Notes: generated by a model from the letters alone, not told the origin. Positions 24,207 through 36,899 are shown, counted from the stretch's first letter. The stretch is DNA of 64,000 nt from Sipunculus nudus (GCA_026874595.1 CM049320.1:16568988-16632987), one strand, 5' to 3'. Numbers and translations: made by a program.

Positions 24207-24290
24207 CTAGTGTCTCAAAACCAGTTCAATGCCAGATGGAAACTATAAGGACGACATCCCAGTCAAATACCCACTTAAATCAATCATCCG

Positions 24291-24296
24291 AATAAA
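24291..24296 (+). terminator. AATAAA poly(A) signal for the 24040 candidate exon
   Basis: Canonical hexamer in CCGAATAAAGTTG, 85 bases after the candidate stop codon, followed by a GTTGTTTT-type downstream element. Confidence 0.4.
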
Positions 24297-25380
24297 GTTG
24301 TTTTAAATTTAACTACAAAGACTACATTTAATTTAAATCTTGTATTCTTTCTAATGTTTCAAGTGTTGAAAAAATCATTTCTTTCCTTATGATATTTTAC
24401 TAGTTTGAAGACAAAATATTTATCGATTGAAAGGCAAAAATGAAAAAAAAAATATTTAGTATGTTATTTAATATTATCCCACTAACAAGTGTTTGTTGTA
24501 TATTGGGGCTTAAAATAAAATTAGAACACTTTTAGAAACTTTTTTAAACGATTTGAAATGCCATCAATACGTATACCATTAGAAGGGACTGCTTTCTATG
24601 TTCATATATACTTTACGGTGGTGTATGGATTTAAAAAGCGTTTTGACTGCTTTTAAATGGAGTGGCTACCCTGGCGTGCCAAACTGTTAATAATTACTTT
24701 GTATGTTACTAATAAACCGGTATTATTTTAAATCAACTCTCAGTGATGAAAACAAATAACCGTGGCTATTTGAGATATGTTTTCAGACCTGTGGCGATAT
24801 AATAAAATATATCTTGTAGATCGAATAAACTGTGATAAATATGGGAAATAACTGGGAAAACTGTCCCTGTTTCATAATGCACTTAAGTAAACTAAAACTA
24901 AAGTGACCTAAATCAGTAGTGATATTTAAGAATAGTAAAACGCAGCGGTTTAGGATATTTAATCCTGGAGACACTGATATTAGAAACGCAGTAATCCTCT
25001 GTAATATTAAAGGATCAAACTGGCTGTAACCATGACAACGAACAGCCTGATGTATGACTAACCAACACAGACTAACAATTATGAACGGGTTATATTGTAT
25101 GTAAAATAACAAACCACTTAAGTAGATTGACACAACATATTTAGCTACGATTTTACCTAATATCAATATGCTCAGATTTTTTTTTATTTGCTATACGCTG
25201 AATCCTTATAACGAATTTTTTACATACTAATAAAAATAATGCAAACCCCGCAGCTTTAAGCGACCTTCCACTGTACGCCATCACCATGACTTCCTGCGGC
25301 CAGCAATTTTCATAGGTTTCTGACAAAAACGTTATTAATTAACATGGATTCTTACACTGGTAACAATTATTAACTCCCCA
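24297..25380. other. Gene-free stretch
   Basis: A 127-codon minus-strand frame (24783-25166) reads as hydrophobic protein but has no known domain, no clear splice or promoter context and strongly AT-driven composition, so it is not called. Confidence 0.45.
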
Positions 25381-25535
25381 GAACCCGGATAGTGACGCTA
25401 GAAAATCTGCAAAGGTGGAAGAAACTGGAGGTCCTGGAGTAAATCACCCACCTTGTTCAGGTCATCACAATCCACTCTCAAACCACGCCAGGGTCGAACC
25501 TAGTTCGCCAGCGGATCACCTGTACTGCGTTCTCT
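25381..25535 (-). repeat. tRNA-derived SINE-like repeat, family A copy 2
   Basis: GAAACTGGAGGTCCTGGAGT, AAATCACCCACCTTG, CACTCTCAAACCACGCCAGG and GTCGAACC reproduce the block order of 26455-26635. GGGTCGAACC marks a decayed B-box on the minus strand. Confidence 0.6.
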
Positions 25536-25629
25536 TTTTCAATACTGAGCTGTAAAAGAGAATTTCAGATATAGCTCACACAATCTGATGTCTGATGATT
25601 TTGTTCCCTAGAATTTGAATTCCGCCAAT

Positions 25630-26035
25630 CGTTTGATTTTTGTGTGTATTAAGCATAATCTCGAGAAAAATTGATGGTATCAGTCAGATATTTTGAAGTT
25701 TGTGGCAAATTAAAGACATGATACTAATACTTGTGTGAGACCGCTTGGAGGGGAAAATTGTCTTCACAGCACAGGGGCGGATCCAGGAGTTAGGGAAAGG
25801 AGGGGGTCCAACCAAGGAGGACTAATAAAAACCCTAAAAAAGGTCCCCAGGTCTGGAAAAGGTGGTGCAATCCGCAAAATTTTGTCTGAAGCCTTAAAAA
25901 AAAGTTGTTTCTGTTAAAAATAGGAGGGGTCCGGACCCCCTGAACCCCCTCCCCCCCCCCCCGGATCCGCTTCTGCAGCATACTGACCAGAGTTTACAAA
26001 CAAAAAATGAGATACACAAACCATGATTTTCTTGG
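25630..26035. repeat. Dispersed repeat hosting a MITE; unfilled relative at 61158-61345
   Basis: Outside the MITE, blocks TTTGATTTTTGTGTGTATTA, AAGCATAATCTC, TATCAGTCAGATATTTT, GCTTGGAGGGGAAA and CTGACCAGAG match 61158-61345 in order, for about 190 bases. The relative lacks the 204-bp MITE. Confidence 0.75.
25772..25975. mobile_element. hAT-like MITE with 5-bp target duplication CAGCA
   Basis: A 204-bp element from CAGGGGCGGATCCAGGAGTT to CGGATCCGCTTCTG, flanked by CAGCA at 25767-25771 and 25976-25980. The interior shares GTCCCCAGGTCTGGAAAAGG with 38923-39136 and TTTTGTCTGAA with 8209-8375. The related empty site at about 61301 confirms the borders. Confidence 0.85.
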
Positions 26036-26454
26036 CCTCATTGTACTGTGAAAAAGCTTCACAGCTTGCGTGATCTTCAGAAATTATTGATTTTATATTC
26101 TTCTATAATCCCGGGGTATAACGCTAGACATATCATCCTTTGGCCCTGATCGTATTTGTTCTATGAATATTTATTTAAGATATAAGCTAAATGAAGAACA
26201 ACTTCCACGAGTTACATCAAGAATCTATTATTGAACTATTTTTTTTATTAAGTTTAAGTAACAATTAAAACTATTTAAGCAATAAACATTGCATTTTTTC
26301 TGACTTTACAGAGACAAAAACAGTTCTATAGCTATTTTCAGTATAAGAAAAAAAAATGTCCGACCAAACAAAAAATTTCCACACATTCTTCCGGATATAA
26401 TAAAAACTTTATTCATTTACATGGATTGTACAACTAATTGTATAACTTATACGA

Positions 26455-26635
26455 AGAATGGATGATAGCGCTCGGTTGTCGGTAAGGATAGAGGAAAGCG
26501 GAGGACACGGAGAAAACAACCGACCTTGGACGGGCAACAACAACCCACTCTTATAGCCACGCCGGGAATCGAACCCGTGTCACAAGCGGAGCAGGCCGAG
26601 CGTTTTACCACCTAACTCAGCTATCCAGGCTGATG
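26455..26635 (-). repeat. tRNA-derived SINE, family A copy 3, with tRNA-like head
   Basis: The minus strand of 26556-26630 is a 75-nt tRNA-like segment: an A-box-like TAGCTGAGTTAGGTGG and a B-box GGGTTCGATTCCCG in the right spacing. The acceptor ends pair only partly, so it is not a functional tRNA gene. The body continues with CACTCTT..CAACAACAACCC, GACCTTGG and GGAGGACACGGAG, shared with 25381 and 13720. The three copies share orientation. Confidence 0.7.
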
Positions 26636-26731
26636 CAAGTATATATATTTTGCACTTGCTTTCATTGACTATATCCACCAGTAGCATCTTGAAGACAGCA
26701 GCGCCACCTATGTCTTCTGGGTACATGCCTA

Positions 26732-27258
26732 AAGCCTCGGTCACAACCGGGATACGGTCGCTGTAAGGCGTATGTTTTTGGCTATTCCGTGCGGTAGACG
26801 CACGGCAACAGTGCGTTTTTCAAAGCCCACAGGGACTCCGCAACGACCGTAACTGACATTAGCGCAAACGCTTAAGTTGATGCGGTGGCCGAGCGTCAGG
26901 TTGCCACCTACGGATTTTGTACGGGCACCGTACAGTAGACATACGGATGTCGTAGCATACCCGTGCGATTTTTAAAGCCTACTCGGGTACCCGAGAGACG
27001 TACGGCGTTCCTGCGGATGTCGTAAGCGGTCTTTGCGGCTTACCTTAACGTGCGAAGGCCGTGAGATTGAGGATGACACCGTGCCGTTCCCACACGTCGG
27101 CCGCATAAGTATTCCTGCGGTTTCAAAAACCGAACGGTGATCTACGTTGGACAGTCGCCGCAGCGGGTTGTGACCGAGGCTTAAGTATTCCTGCGGTTCC
27201 AAAAACCGTACGGTACTCTACGGTGTGCGGTGACCGCAGCGGGTTGTGACAGAGGCTT
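26732..27258. mobile_element. MITE with AAGCCTCGGTCACAACC ends and duplicated 3' terminus
   Basis: The left end AAGCCTCGGTCACAACCGGG is mirrored by GGGTTGTGACAGAGGCTT at the right. The last 76 bp (27183-27258) repeats the preceding 76 bp (27107-27182): both start AAGTATTCCTGCGGTT and end GTTGTGACMGAGGCTT. The interior is GC-rich and full of TACGG/CCGTA words. Target duplication unclear. Confidence 0.75.
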
Positions 27259-27309
27259 TTAGACACCTTGCTCGCAGCATAACCCACACGATCACACGAT
27301 CGGAATCTC

Positions 27310-27500
27310 AGGACATTTTCAGGACATTTCGGGAATGGGCCTAGGAAGACACGATTATTTTGGTGTGGTTCCGGCACATAAACAAGATTTAGGAACGTTA
27401 CCAATATTCACTAATGTACAGTCACTTATGCACGAATGAACCTGGGAATATGGGCCGAATATGTAAATGCAAACACGGATAAGGGAGCACCCCACAGTGG
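27310..27500. repeat. Dispersed repeat, related to 14255-14445
   Basis: Shares CATTTCGGGAATGGGC, GTCACTTATGCACGAATGAA and GGGAATATGGGCCGAATAT with the earlier copy. Confidence 0.55.
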
Positions 27501-27629
27501 GCACCTTGCATTTCTAAGATTGCAGATCCCTAGTATATATATTGATATTTGGGATTAAAATTTTGACAGAGGACTCGGAGTGTAAACCCATCTACTTAAT
27601 ATTTTTGTCTCTGTTAACGTCTTACCCAG

Positions 27630-27819
27630 CTGCTGCGCCCGATTTGGAACACGACTGATGCCGATTTTTCAAAGCTGATCTTCACGCAGGATAATGGTTA
27701 CATTGGGGCAGAATATCATTATTTGGAGCTTTACGTTAAAGAAACAGTTCCAATGTCGATCCCCTCCTATGGCTTGGGCGGTTTCTTTAGCCAATATACT
27801 ATGGTTGTCCTTTTTGTAC
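27630..27819 (+). CDS. Candidate coding exon, possible membrane protein, not recognised
   Basis: A strong acceptor (TTTTTGTCTCTGTTAACGTC then TTACCCAG ending 27629) is followed by 63 open codons and GTGAAG at 27820 (or GTACGT at 27816). The translation begins LLRPIWNTTDADFSKLIF, passes YIGAEYHYLELYVKET and ends in a hydrophobic stretch, GGFFSQYTMVVLFV, that could be a membrane helix. With the 27819 donor its phase fits the candidate exon at 28560. A loose likeness to the cap-to-helix junction of Piezo channels was considered, but the following exon does not fit that family. It could be a chance frame. Confidence 0.3.
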
Positions 27820-28041
27820 GTGAAGTTTTCAAATTCACAATATTAAGGAAAGGGGTATTAACGCGAAAATAAAGCCTTAAATAAGAAGTCCCGTTGTCGA
27901 AGGCAACATTTAAATGTGAAATGTTGACATTATGAATAAAAATAGATATGTTTATTCAAAGACTGATATTTTAAAATTGTTACGGGGTGACATAAAAGCG
28001 GACCGAACTGTCTCGCTAGTGAAGCTTGCTTTGCCAGCGAA

Positions 28042-28112
28042 GCGGTTGGAACGCCGGACATGTGCGCCACCGATATGGGTTCGACTCCCAGATTGGCCCA
28101 GTATTTCCCCTG
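28042..28112 (+). repeat. tRNA-like SINE head
   Basis: CCAGCGAAGCGGTTGGAACG resembles a Ser/Leu-type tRNA D-arm with A-box, and GGGTTCGACTCCCA is a good B-box about 30 bases later. Arms do not close into a full cloverleaf. Probably a SINE promoter region, no functional tRNA. Confidence 0.45.
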
Positions 28113-28559
28113 AGCAATTTGTCTTCGTAACAAAATATATCAGTTTTTTTCATCTGTCTGCACTGAGCAATCAATATTGTTGTTGGAAAGATTTTGTGCA
28201 CATAATAGTTCATATAATTTATTCACTTAAAGAAAGTGAACATGAATAGTGTACACTGTGCATAGGTCTTTTGTAATGTGACATCGCGAAAGAAGAAGTA
28301 AGGTTGATAATAAACAAATTTTGGTGTTCATGAGCAGTTTATCAACCCTTGCGAAATGCTGGAAAAAAAGTGATAAACACGAAATTTTAACACCGCGACT
28401 ATGAAGCCAATCACAGTTACTAGTGTTGCGGGTCAACGACATAAATAAAAATATGTAGCTCAGTTATATGTTGGCCGATATACATGTGTCCGATAAACAA
28501 CATGTATGTCCTGTAAGTAAATATATTTATTTGTTTCTTCATGTTATATATCTCCAAAG

Positions 28560-28687
28560 TCATTCAAAAAGATTCTATTTATGATTTGAGAGATGTAATA
28601 GACCTGCTTTTAGCTCCAAGTGGGGCTGATTATAGCCTTAATTTTCGTATTGCAACATATCGTGATGTTTGGGAGCCTATTATAAAG
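28560..28687 (+). CDS. Candidate coding exon, not recognised
   Basis: AAAG at 28556-28559 then 128 open bases to the donor AAAG|GTATAAC at 28688, where the frame would otherwise stop. The translation IQKDSIYDLRDVIDLLLAPS followed by GADYSLNFRIATY.. ..WEPIIK looks protein-like. The acceptor lacks a good pyrimidine tract. It joins in phase to the candidate exon ending at 27819 (split Leu codon). No family recognised; a chance frame in AT-rich DNA is quite possible. Confidence 0.25.
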
Positions 28688-28689
28688 GT

Positions 28690-30355
28690 ATAACTACAAG
28701 ATTAGAGGAGGGAATATTTATATATTATCAATAATCATAATGTTCGTGTTTCTTTTCTGCGAGTTTTCCGAAACGAGCCTTTGATGTCTTTTTTTTGTGG
28801 CATAACTCGTTTCAGTCACGTTTGAATATATCGAAAAATATCGATTTTTGAACACGATATCGGTCGTTAAACGCGAAATGTAAATTAATGATATTGCGCA
28901 CCCTTTGTTACAAGTGACTTAAACTTGTGATATAAGAAGACAGTAAGTAGTATGGGTAAAAGTAAAGCACTGGCGGAGGTATGCGATCCTTTAAAGCAGT
29001 CTAGATTACGGATATGTTGGGCATGGTGGTTTACCTGTTGAGCGACGTATCGCCTAATGACGGGAGTCTGGTTTCCGTAACGCCGCGGGGCAATTTCCTC
29101 TGTTATTCAGCTCCTATGGAAAAGTCTATTTAGTGAGATGGCGTGTTGAGGTATGCAGCGGCCGGCAAGTTAGTTTTAGCAGGAAGCGGAAATCAACACT
29201 GACATGCAGGGAGAGAACCCCATGGCCCACACTGCCCCCGACCTGCCTGACATGTGTCGCTTATTAAAGTGTTTATTAATCTAAAGGCGGGTGTTAAACT
29301 GTCTTGATTGTACGGTAAAAGGTTTCATTCTCTTGTTGCTTGGCTAGATGTGGTGTCTCCCGTGCCTCATGGGTTCCTGATCAGCCTAACTTGCCTGCCA
29401 TATGTGTTTAGACGGGCCGTCGGAACTTAACTTTGGTAGTTTAGGCCACATCAAATATAAAAACTTTCTTCTTACTATGGGACGAAGAAAAGGGGATGGA
29501 GAGGACGGCTTTTCTTCGTTAAAAACACTGTTAGAGACTTTAGAATTTTCGCATTAAGGTTTAAAAACTAAATAAAAAAAAATAGCTTCAGGCCTCCTAA
29601 AAAAAGCGTAGCAGTTATCGTTTTTATCAGAGAAATATATATATTCCTACGCTTTGTATTATTTTGTCTTTGCATGTTTTTTATTAATTATGGCCATATA
29701 TATCATCAAACAAACCACTAGTACAATTATAAAACGTTAAATGTTAAAAACACGCAAATCATGAAGCTTAAGGAGTGTATTTATAATATGTTCACATTTT
29801 TTTTCATTTTTAAATGTATTAGTTGGATATATACCCACAATAGATGAGGGCATTAACATTTCTGTCTAAATTATTTCTCTGACGAGATTTGCGATAGAAT
29901 GTTACTTTAATCTTTGACATCCTGCTTGATGCCATGAAGAATTAATAATAATGTGAAATCAAGAAATGTGAAATCGGGTGCTCGGCCCCCTTCCTCATGT
30001 GTAAATGGAGCTGTTCAAAGGCAATATCGTTCAGTTGACGAGGATTATGGCATAGCTTGTCGGGTATATTGTTGTGTCGGTGCTGGCTGAATTAGGGGAT
30101 TGGTGGATTAGTGATCATGATTTCCAGGAAGCAGGTGTCCAGTGAAGTGGTTACTGATCCTAAAAAGCAAGGGAGTGCACTCGAGCACCCGAAAGCTTGT
30201 GTACAAGAACCTACACACAGCTAGTCTCTTTCAAAAGGTGTCAACCATTTACATTACTTTTTATAAGTAACATACTAGCACGGAATTTCAAATTTTACAT
30301 TGTGTTACATATATATATTTTACAGTTGAGGTGTTTTAATTATTTCATGAGAAGT

Positions 30356-30356
<1 letters not shown>
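28690..30356. other. Mostly gene-free; one small open frame at 29402-29557
   Basis: A GC-richer patch (about 28970-29290) is unclassified. The 51-codon frame at 29402-29557 (MCLDGPSELNFGSLG.. ..KTLLETLEFSH) has no recognised domain and no splice partner in phase. The rest is AT-rich without features. Confidence 0.3.
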
Positions 30357-30428
<72 letters not shown>

Positions 30429-30493
30429 CATATATATATATACATATATTTACATATATATATATATATATACAAATATATATACATATATAC
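30357..30493. repeat. (TC)n(TA)n compound microsatellite
   Basis: TC repeats pass into TA repeats and then TACATATA variants. The 173-codon frame across it is an artefact of in-frame Ile-Tyr codons. Confidence 0.97.
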
Positions 30494-31178
30494 ATGACGT
30501 GGCTCGACATCGCAGCAGAAAAGCAGTATTTGCTCAGAGGAAAAAACTTCCTAAATTTATTTTGTTATTTATTCAGTGATATTTTTGCTAGTACAAATCA
30601 CCGTTTGAATCATCAAATCACCAGTTATTCTGATTCATATGAAATAGGTTTTATAAACTTCTGTCAGTGGAAGATTCAAAACATTTGTGAGATGACAAAT
30701 TCAGCGTATATGTTTTGAATGCATTTTATTAAGTATTAAGTGAGCTTATTCTCACCTTATTATTGGCCTCTGGTGACTTAGCGAGAGTTCATGTCTAGTA
30801 AAAAAAAAAAAACGAAAAGTTGTCACCGTTAATAGATGAAAGAAAAACTCATACTGAAATGTCCCCTCCCTACACTCTCCCCCTTCGAGAGAAGAAAGTA
30901 TAAAGGGTTTCACGTCCGGTCCATAGGTAAATGTTATATGTCCGCAGTGGCGTCGTTATGTCTATCGTTAAGAGTAAAATATAGGAATAGCATTTAGAAT
31001 ATAATAAATCCTGTTGAAGGGAATTTAGGTGATTTCCATTCAGCACAGAGAACCCACGAAATAGGATAAAGAAAAAATTAAGTTTACCACATTGATACCC
31101 ATAATCATAATGAGAATTTTATGTCTGCATTTACGTGTAGTCTCAACTTTAAGCTTTAATCGTGTTTTTCCACTTCTT

Positions 31179-32467
<1,289 letters not shown>

Positions 32468-32622
32468 AAGACACAGCCCTCCGGCCTTTCCTTTTGTGTT
32501 GGCGTCGGCCCTGAAACTGATACAGGTACATGGCCATAAAGCTCACAACACTGCAGAGGTAAAAACCTGTGAAAGGGTTATTATTTTTGTTTTCGAGAAA
32601 ACTAGAGTCAATTAGAGCTCAG
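32468..32622 (+). pseudogene. Frameshifted relative of the signal-peptide-like exon at 36315
   Basis: After GATTCTGCAG, the sequence GCCCTCCGG.. ..TTTGTGTTGG.. ..CTGATACAGG aligns with 36315-36478. One base is missing after CCCTCCGG compared with the other copy. Downstream of that, the frame still reads FVLASALKLIQVHGHK, then runs to TAG at about 32612. Homology continues to about 32720 (ACAATTTGGAGTATT). It looks like a decayed duplicate, about 3.85 kb from its partner. Confidence 0.45.
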
Positions 32623-32722
32623 GTTATATTCAGGTTATTGTAGTCTAGAAACTTGTAAACATAATAAAAGACTCGTCCCAGACAATTTGGAGTATTGCAT
32701 ATGGTCAGGGTGATTGTGAAGT

Positions 32723-35700
32723 AGTTGTGATCTTGGGTAATAAAGAAAACAGACACTCGATCTGATTGGATAAAGAAACAGACAGAGGTAGATGTGAACT
32801 ACATTGTCATTATGCAGTGTTTTATATACGCAAATTGGCCTGAAATGTTGGGAAATGCTTTATTTATCAATCTTTATTTATAACACCATAGATCTTCCGT
32901 GAATTTTCCCACTTAATTTGCTTCTGGCGCCACCTTCTTTTTCCTGTTGAGCTGTGTAGCATGGCAGATAGTCGTGATAAATCAAGGTCTGTTTAAAATA
33001 TGGTATTGCAAATAACCAATAACCTTTCTATAAGTAGCATTTTTGGCAAAACCCCTATATTAAAGCCAATCAAATAGTTGTTTTAAATTCATATAAGACC
33101 ATAAAGAGTATATACATCTTTTCTAAATTGATACAGAGTTCATTCGGATGGTACAGGTTTATTTTACTTTTCATTCATTTTCACATTATATTTTAATAAT
33201 TTGAAAAAAAATGGTAAAGCTACGCTATTTAAACGTCTTGTAATACCAAGCTACTTTTAGTTGACTAATATTAAATTACATGAAAATATCTCAGAACTTA
33301 TATATTGTTTTTTCTCTACTCTTTTATCTCTACTTTATTGTCGACTCAGAATTTAAAAATTCAGTTTTAAAGGAGATAGAAAAAATGATAATTTTAGATA
33401 TAGGGTTGCGCCTATCGTGTTACCTTGCAATAAATTTGTATATGGAGCACCCTTGAAATGGATACACACATTAAACAATTTAATTTTCCTTTTTATGTTA
33501 CACAGGAAAATGTAACACACGAAGTAGATAAGTAATGTTTTATCTTATTGAGGCACACTACACAGACCCGGACTTATAAGGGCACGATTCTGCTGTTTAG
33601 GGATTGTTGGAGTTAGAATCTGACCCCCACAATGCACCGGGGCTTCTAAATACTCAAGTGGCATATTTTAAATATAGTGAAGAGGACAACGTAGTCCGTT
33701 CAAGTGTGTTGGATAAGAATTTATGCAAGGCAAATTACAGGTGATTTTGGGCAAGGAATTACGGAATAAGTTAGGACATTTATATTTGTAAGCATGTTAA
33801 AAGTGAACAGATGGCGTATACCAGAAATTTTTGGTTTTAAAATTTGACAGTTGTTACATGTAGTCTTGGTAGTCCCACAGGGTCTAAACAGAATAGATTC
33901 GTTTCGAGTAGAAACGACCTCTGGCGGGAAGGGTGATTTGTAGGTTGCATCTCATGAGCAGTTATTTAAGATACATTTAAATGAAAAGCAAACGGAAAAG
34001 TAACATAAAACCCCTAATAACTATTTCAAATCACATATTGACATTTAAATATATTAATATTTATAAAACTTCAATGTTGACTCAGTTTCCAAAGGCCTCA
34101 GATTCAATGAAGGTAGATCTGGACTCACTTGTGCCGTCTAGTGACCATTCGTGACAAACTCCGCGTGAAGAATGCTCACGAATTAAGAAGACATATACAC
34201 GGCTTCTCAAGATACTTTTATTACTTCGCCACGACATCTGACGAAAAGAATGACTTTGAACATTTTGAAAATAGCGTCACGAATTCACAGCGCTCAAGAA
34301 TGGTATGACCAATGCCAATTGGTCAAAACACATCGATCCTCTACACCTAAAGACTTTCCCTTGAATTATTACGGTTTCAGATTGTGGTGATTTTGCGTCA
34401 GGATAATGGAAATTTGTAAGAAAGCGGTTCAGGCGCAATTATTAATTTATGTCAGTTAGTAGTCATAAAACTGTATATACATATACAGTGTTATATTTTT
34501 TTTTAAATTGAAAGCATTTTTGTGTAGTTATAACAATAAAATATTGCTTGTTTCTAACCTTTTGTTCAGTTGCACGTAAGCCTTATGAATACATGAGTCT
34601 GCCTGTTTATCTTTGGCTTTTCAGGTCGCCATTCGCAGACATATATATCAGCATGACGTCTCACATATAGTTTTGTGAGAGGTGGATCTTAAACGTTGGC
34701 CTAAGGTACCTGTCATGAACATGCTTATCTGCGTTGCTATTGTGTGATACATATGGAGTCTGTAGATGGTTTATCAGAAGAGAAAAACGACCTTTATCGC
34801 ACACAAGATAATAATCACATAGGCTTACCTGTTGGACATTATATATATATGTACCACTAAATCAAAGGCGGAAAGTCTCACACAAGTTTTGTGCGAAAAC
34901 AAGAAAGTGTCATGCTGGAGAGGTTTTGGAAAATATGTCTTTCAGGGAGGAATTTATGTTGTCAAGGAGGCGCGCTGAATACAGAGAAAATCTTGAGGAC
35001 ATCGGAGAGACCCATATAGTTTAAAGGTTTATATCTTAAGTACAATAGTGTGCCTGTTAGACATTCTGTAACCTCAAAAATGACTGGATATGGAAACCTT
35101 AGAAAAGAGGATTGCATAAATTCGTACCAAAAATAGAGACAAATAAAATAAAAACCCGAAAATCGTTCGAAATTATTCTATGTACATGGGTGTATACGAG
35201 TATTATGTGTCATTTTAAAGCTATTTTATGCTAGTCTCTTTCATATAAATTTATATCACCTTGGGTGAAATAAATAAATGATTTTTATTAGTTGCATATA
35301 AAAGGTGCGTATTGCCTATAACATTGTTTAACCAAACTATATTCATAACCCCTGTTCGATACTTATGGTTGATATATCCACGTAGCTCTTAAAATAACGT
35401 TACAGAAAACCTTTTTAACCTATTATTATTATAATGGTATCATTATTTCCTGGGATATGCGAATAAATGTCTAAATTTCTTAACTAGTTCTACATTGTTG
35501 AGCAGAGGCAACAAATATATATGACTGCGAAATAACCATATACTTTAAATACAAGAATGCTTCAACCATTGTGAAAACACAAAGTTTTCAGAAAGATTTG
35601 GGTGACTGTTTAGGATCACACGAATAGTTCTTTAAAGGGACCTATTCAAATACCAGATATGGTTAATTGACATTCAATATAATCGGTGTTCCTCTTAAAC

Positions 35701-36314
35701 ATGATGGTATTAGCCAATGTTTAGTTCTAAAACCGTTTGGTTACTCTTGTACAGGAGTGGAAATTAACTTGCATCGGGCGCGACCCGTGATACAACGAGC
35801 CCGCCACGTTGTGGCCATACCGCCTAACTTCAAATCAAACGTTTGTTATGCTTCAATTCAAATCGGTGTTTCTTCTTTTTCTTCTTTCACGTTTCTTCTC
35901 AATGTTTGGGAGTTTTCTGTTATGATAACAGACACCCGTGAACTGGGTTTACTCAAACACAGAACGATAACGACCTTTTAATACAGGTGAATTTGAGATT
36001 CCATGCGCAGAGAGGTTTAGCTGGGAAAAAAATTATATTCATTCACAATAAGCTAGTAATAACATAATAACATGAGATAATACCAATATTATAGCAAATG
36101 TTTATGTTAACGTGTAAACGCCTGCCTGTGCAACTATAAAATGTGATGAACATCACACAGCTCGTAGTACGCTCACGTTCTGCTTATATGACATTCATAT
36201 TTTGCCAGTACTAACAGAAAACAAAAGCAGAATACACCGGGTGTGTATGTTCCACCCTCACGTTGCTGATAAGAGTCTTTGGAACTAGGTAAGCGAGAAG
36301 TAAAATTATTTCAG
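32723..36314. other. Gene-free stretch of 3.6 kb
   Basis: Includes a (TA)n patch near 34840. A 104-codon frame at 35667-35981 has no recognisable domain. Some moderately GC-richer DNA occurs around 34100-34330 without an open frame. This could be intron or spacer between the two duplicated exons. Confidence 0.4.
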
Positions 36315-36478
36315 TAAGAACAGCCCTCCGGGTCATCCCTCTTGTGTTAGCGTTGGCCTTACAGCTGATACAGGTCTATGGAAATAAATTTCATCATAAT
36401 TACAATGGCGAAGAAAAATCTGTCAAAGGATCATTATTTTTGTCTTCTGAAAAAAAAACACGGGTCAATAGACGTCAG
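36315..36478 (+). CDS. Candidate exon with signal-peptide-like core, duplicated in the window
   Basis: The acceptor AATTATTTCAG ends at 36314; the open frame RTALRVIPLVLALALQLIQ then VYGNKFHHNYNGEEKSVKG.. ..KTRVNRRQ reaches a CAG|GTTA donor (36479), or reads through to TAA at 36509. The run VIPLVLALALQLIQ is what a secretory signal core looks like, followed by a polar, basic segment as in small secreted peptides. No Met in this frame, so a 5' exon would be needed. The related copy at 32468 keeps the acceptor spacing and hydrophobic core but is frameshifted. Function unknown. Confidence 0.4.
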
Positions 36479-36899
36479 GTTACCATTGTATCGAGGCTCA
36501 GAAACAAGTAAATATGATAAAAGGATTGCCTAGACAATTAGGAGTATTATATAAGGTCAAGACCATTGTACCGCCAATTCGTCCCTCTGTCATAACAGAG
36601 TCCACGAACAGCGTACAAGCGTCAGAGAGCCTTTACATTTTGTATCGAGGACCACGCTGTGACGTACGCTATTTTCGTCAATTTGACGACGCCGCATGGC
36701 CTTCAATACGCTCTCATTTGACACAAACCAGACCAATAGTAACCTCTAAATATACTTTCTAACGTTCTAACACGATGTGTTTCATGTTTGAAACTGTATT
36801 TTTGTCTATGAAGTTACTATATATTTCATCAAAGTCAAGTGGGACATAATTTGTTGCTTAATCGTTTCATATATCGTTTTGGAGTTCAGGTACTGTTCT

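Noticed and set aside
24783-25166. 127-codon hydrophobic minus-strand frame resembling a membrane protein
   Set aside because: AT-rich DNA yields Ile/Leu/Phe/Tyr-rich frames by chance; no domain, splice or promoter context and no second exon. Would be worth a search but is not callable.
26556-26630. Functional minus-strand tRNA gene
   Set aside because: A and B boxes are good but the acceptor ends do not pair, and the same flanking body recurs at 13720 and 25381.
27630-28687. Piezo channel C-terminal exons
   Set aside because: Only a loose hydrophobic-pattern likeness in the first candidate exon; the second does not carry the conserved intracellular end of Piezo, so no name was given.
30197-30718. 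173-codon frame, longest in the window
   Set aside because: Its length comes from the stop-free (TA)n/(TC)n tract translated as Ile-Tyr and Ser-Leu repeats; the flanks are not protein-like.
35667-35981. 104-codon plus-strand frame
   Set aside because: No recognisable motif, no splice-site or codon-use support, no second copy in the window.
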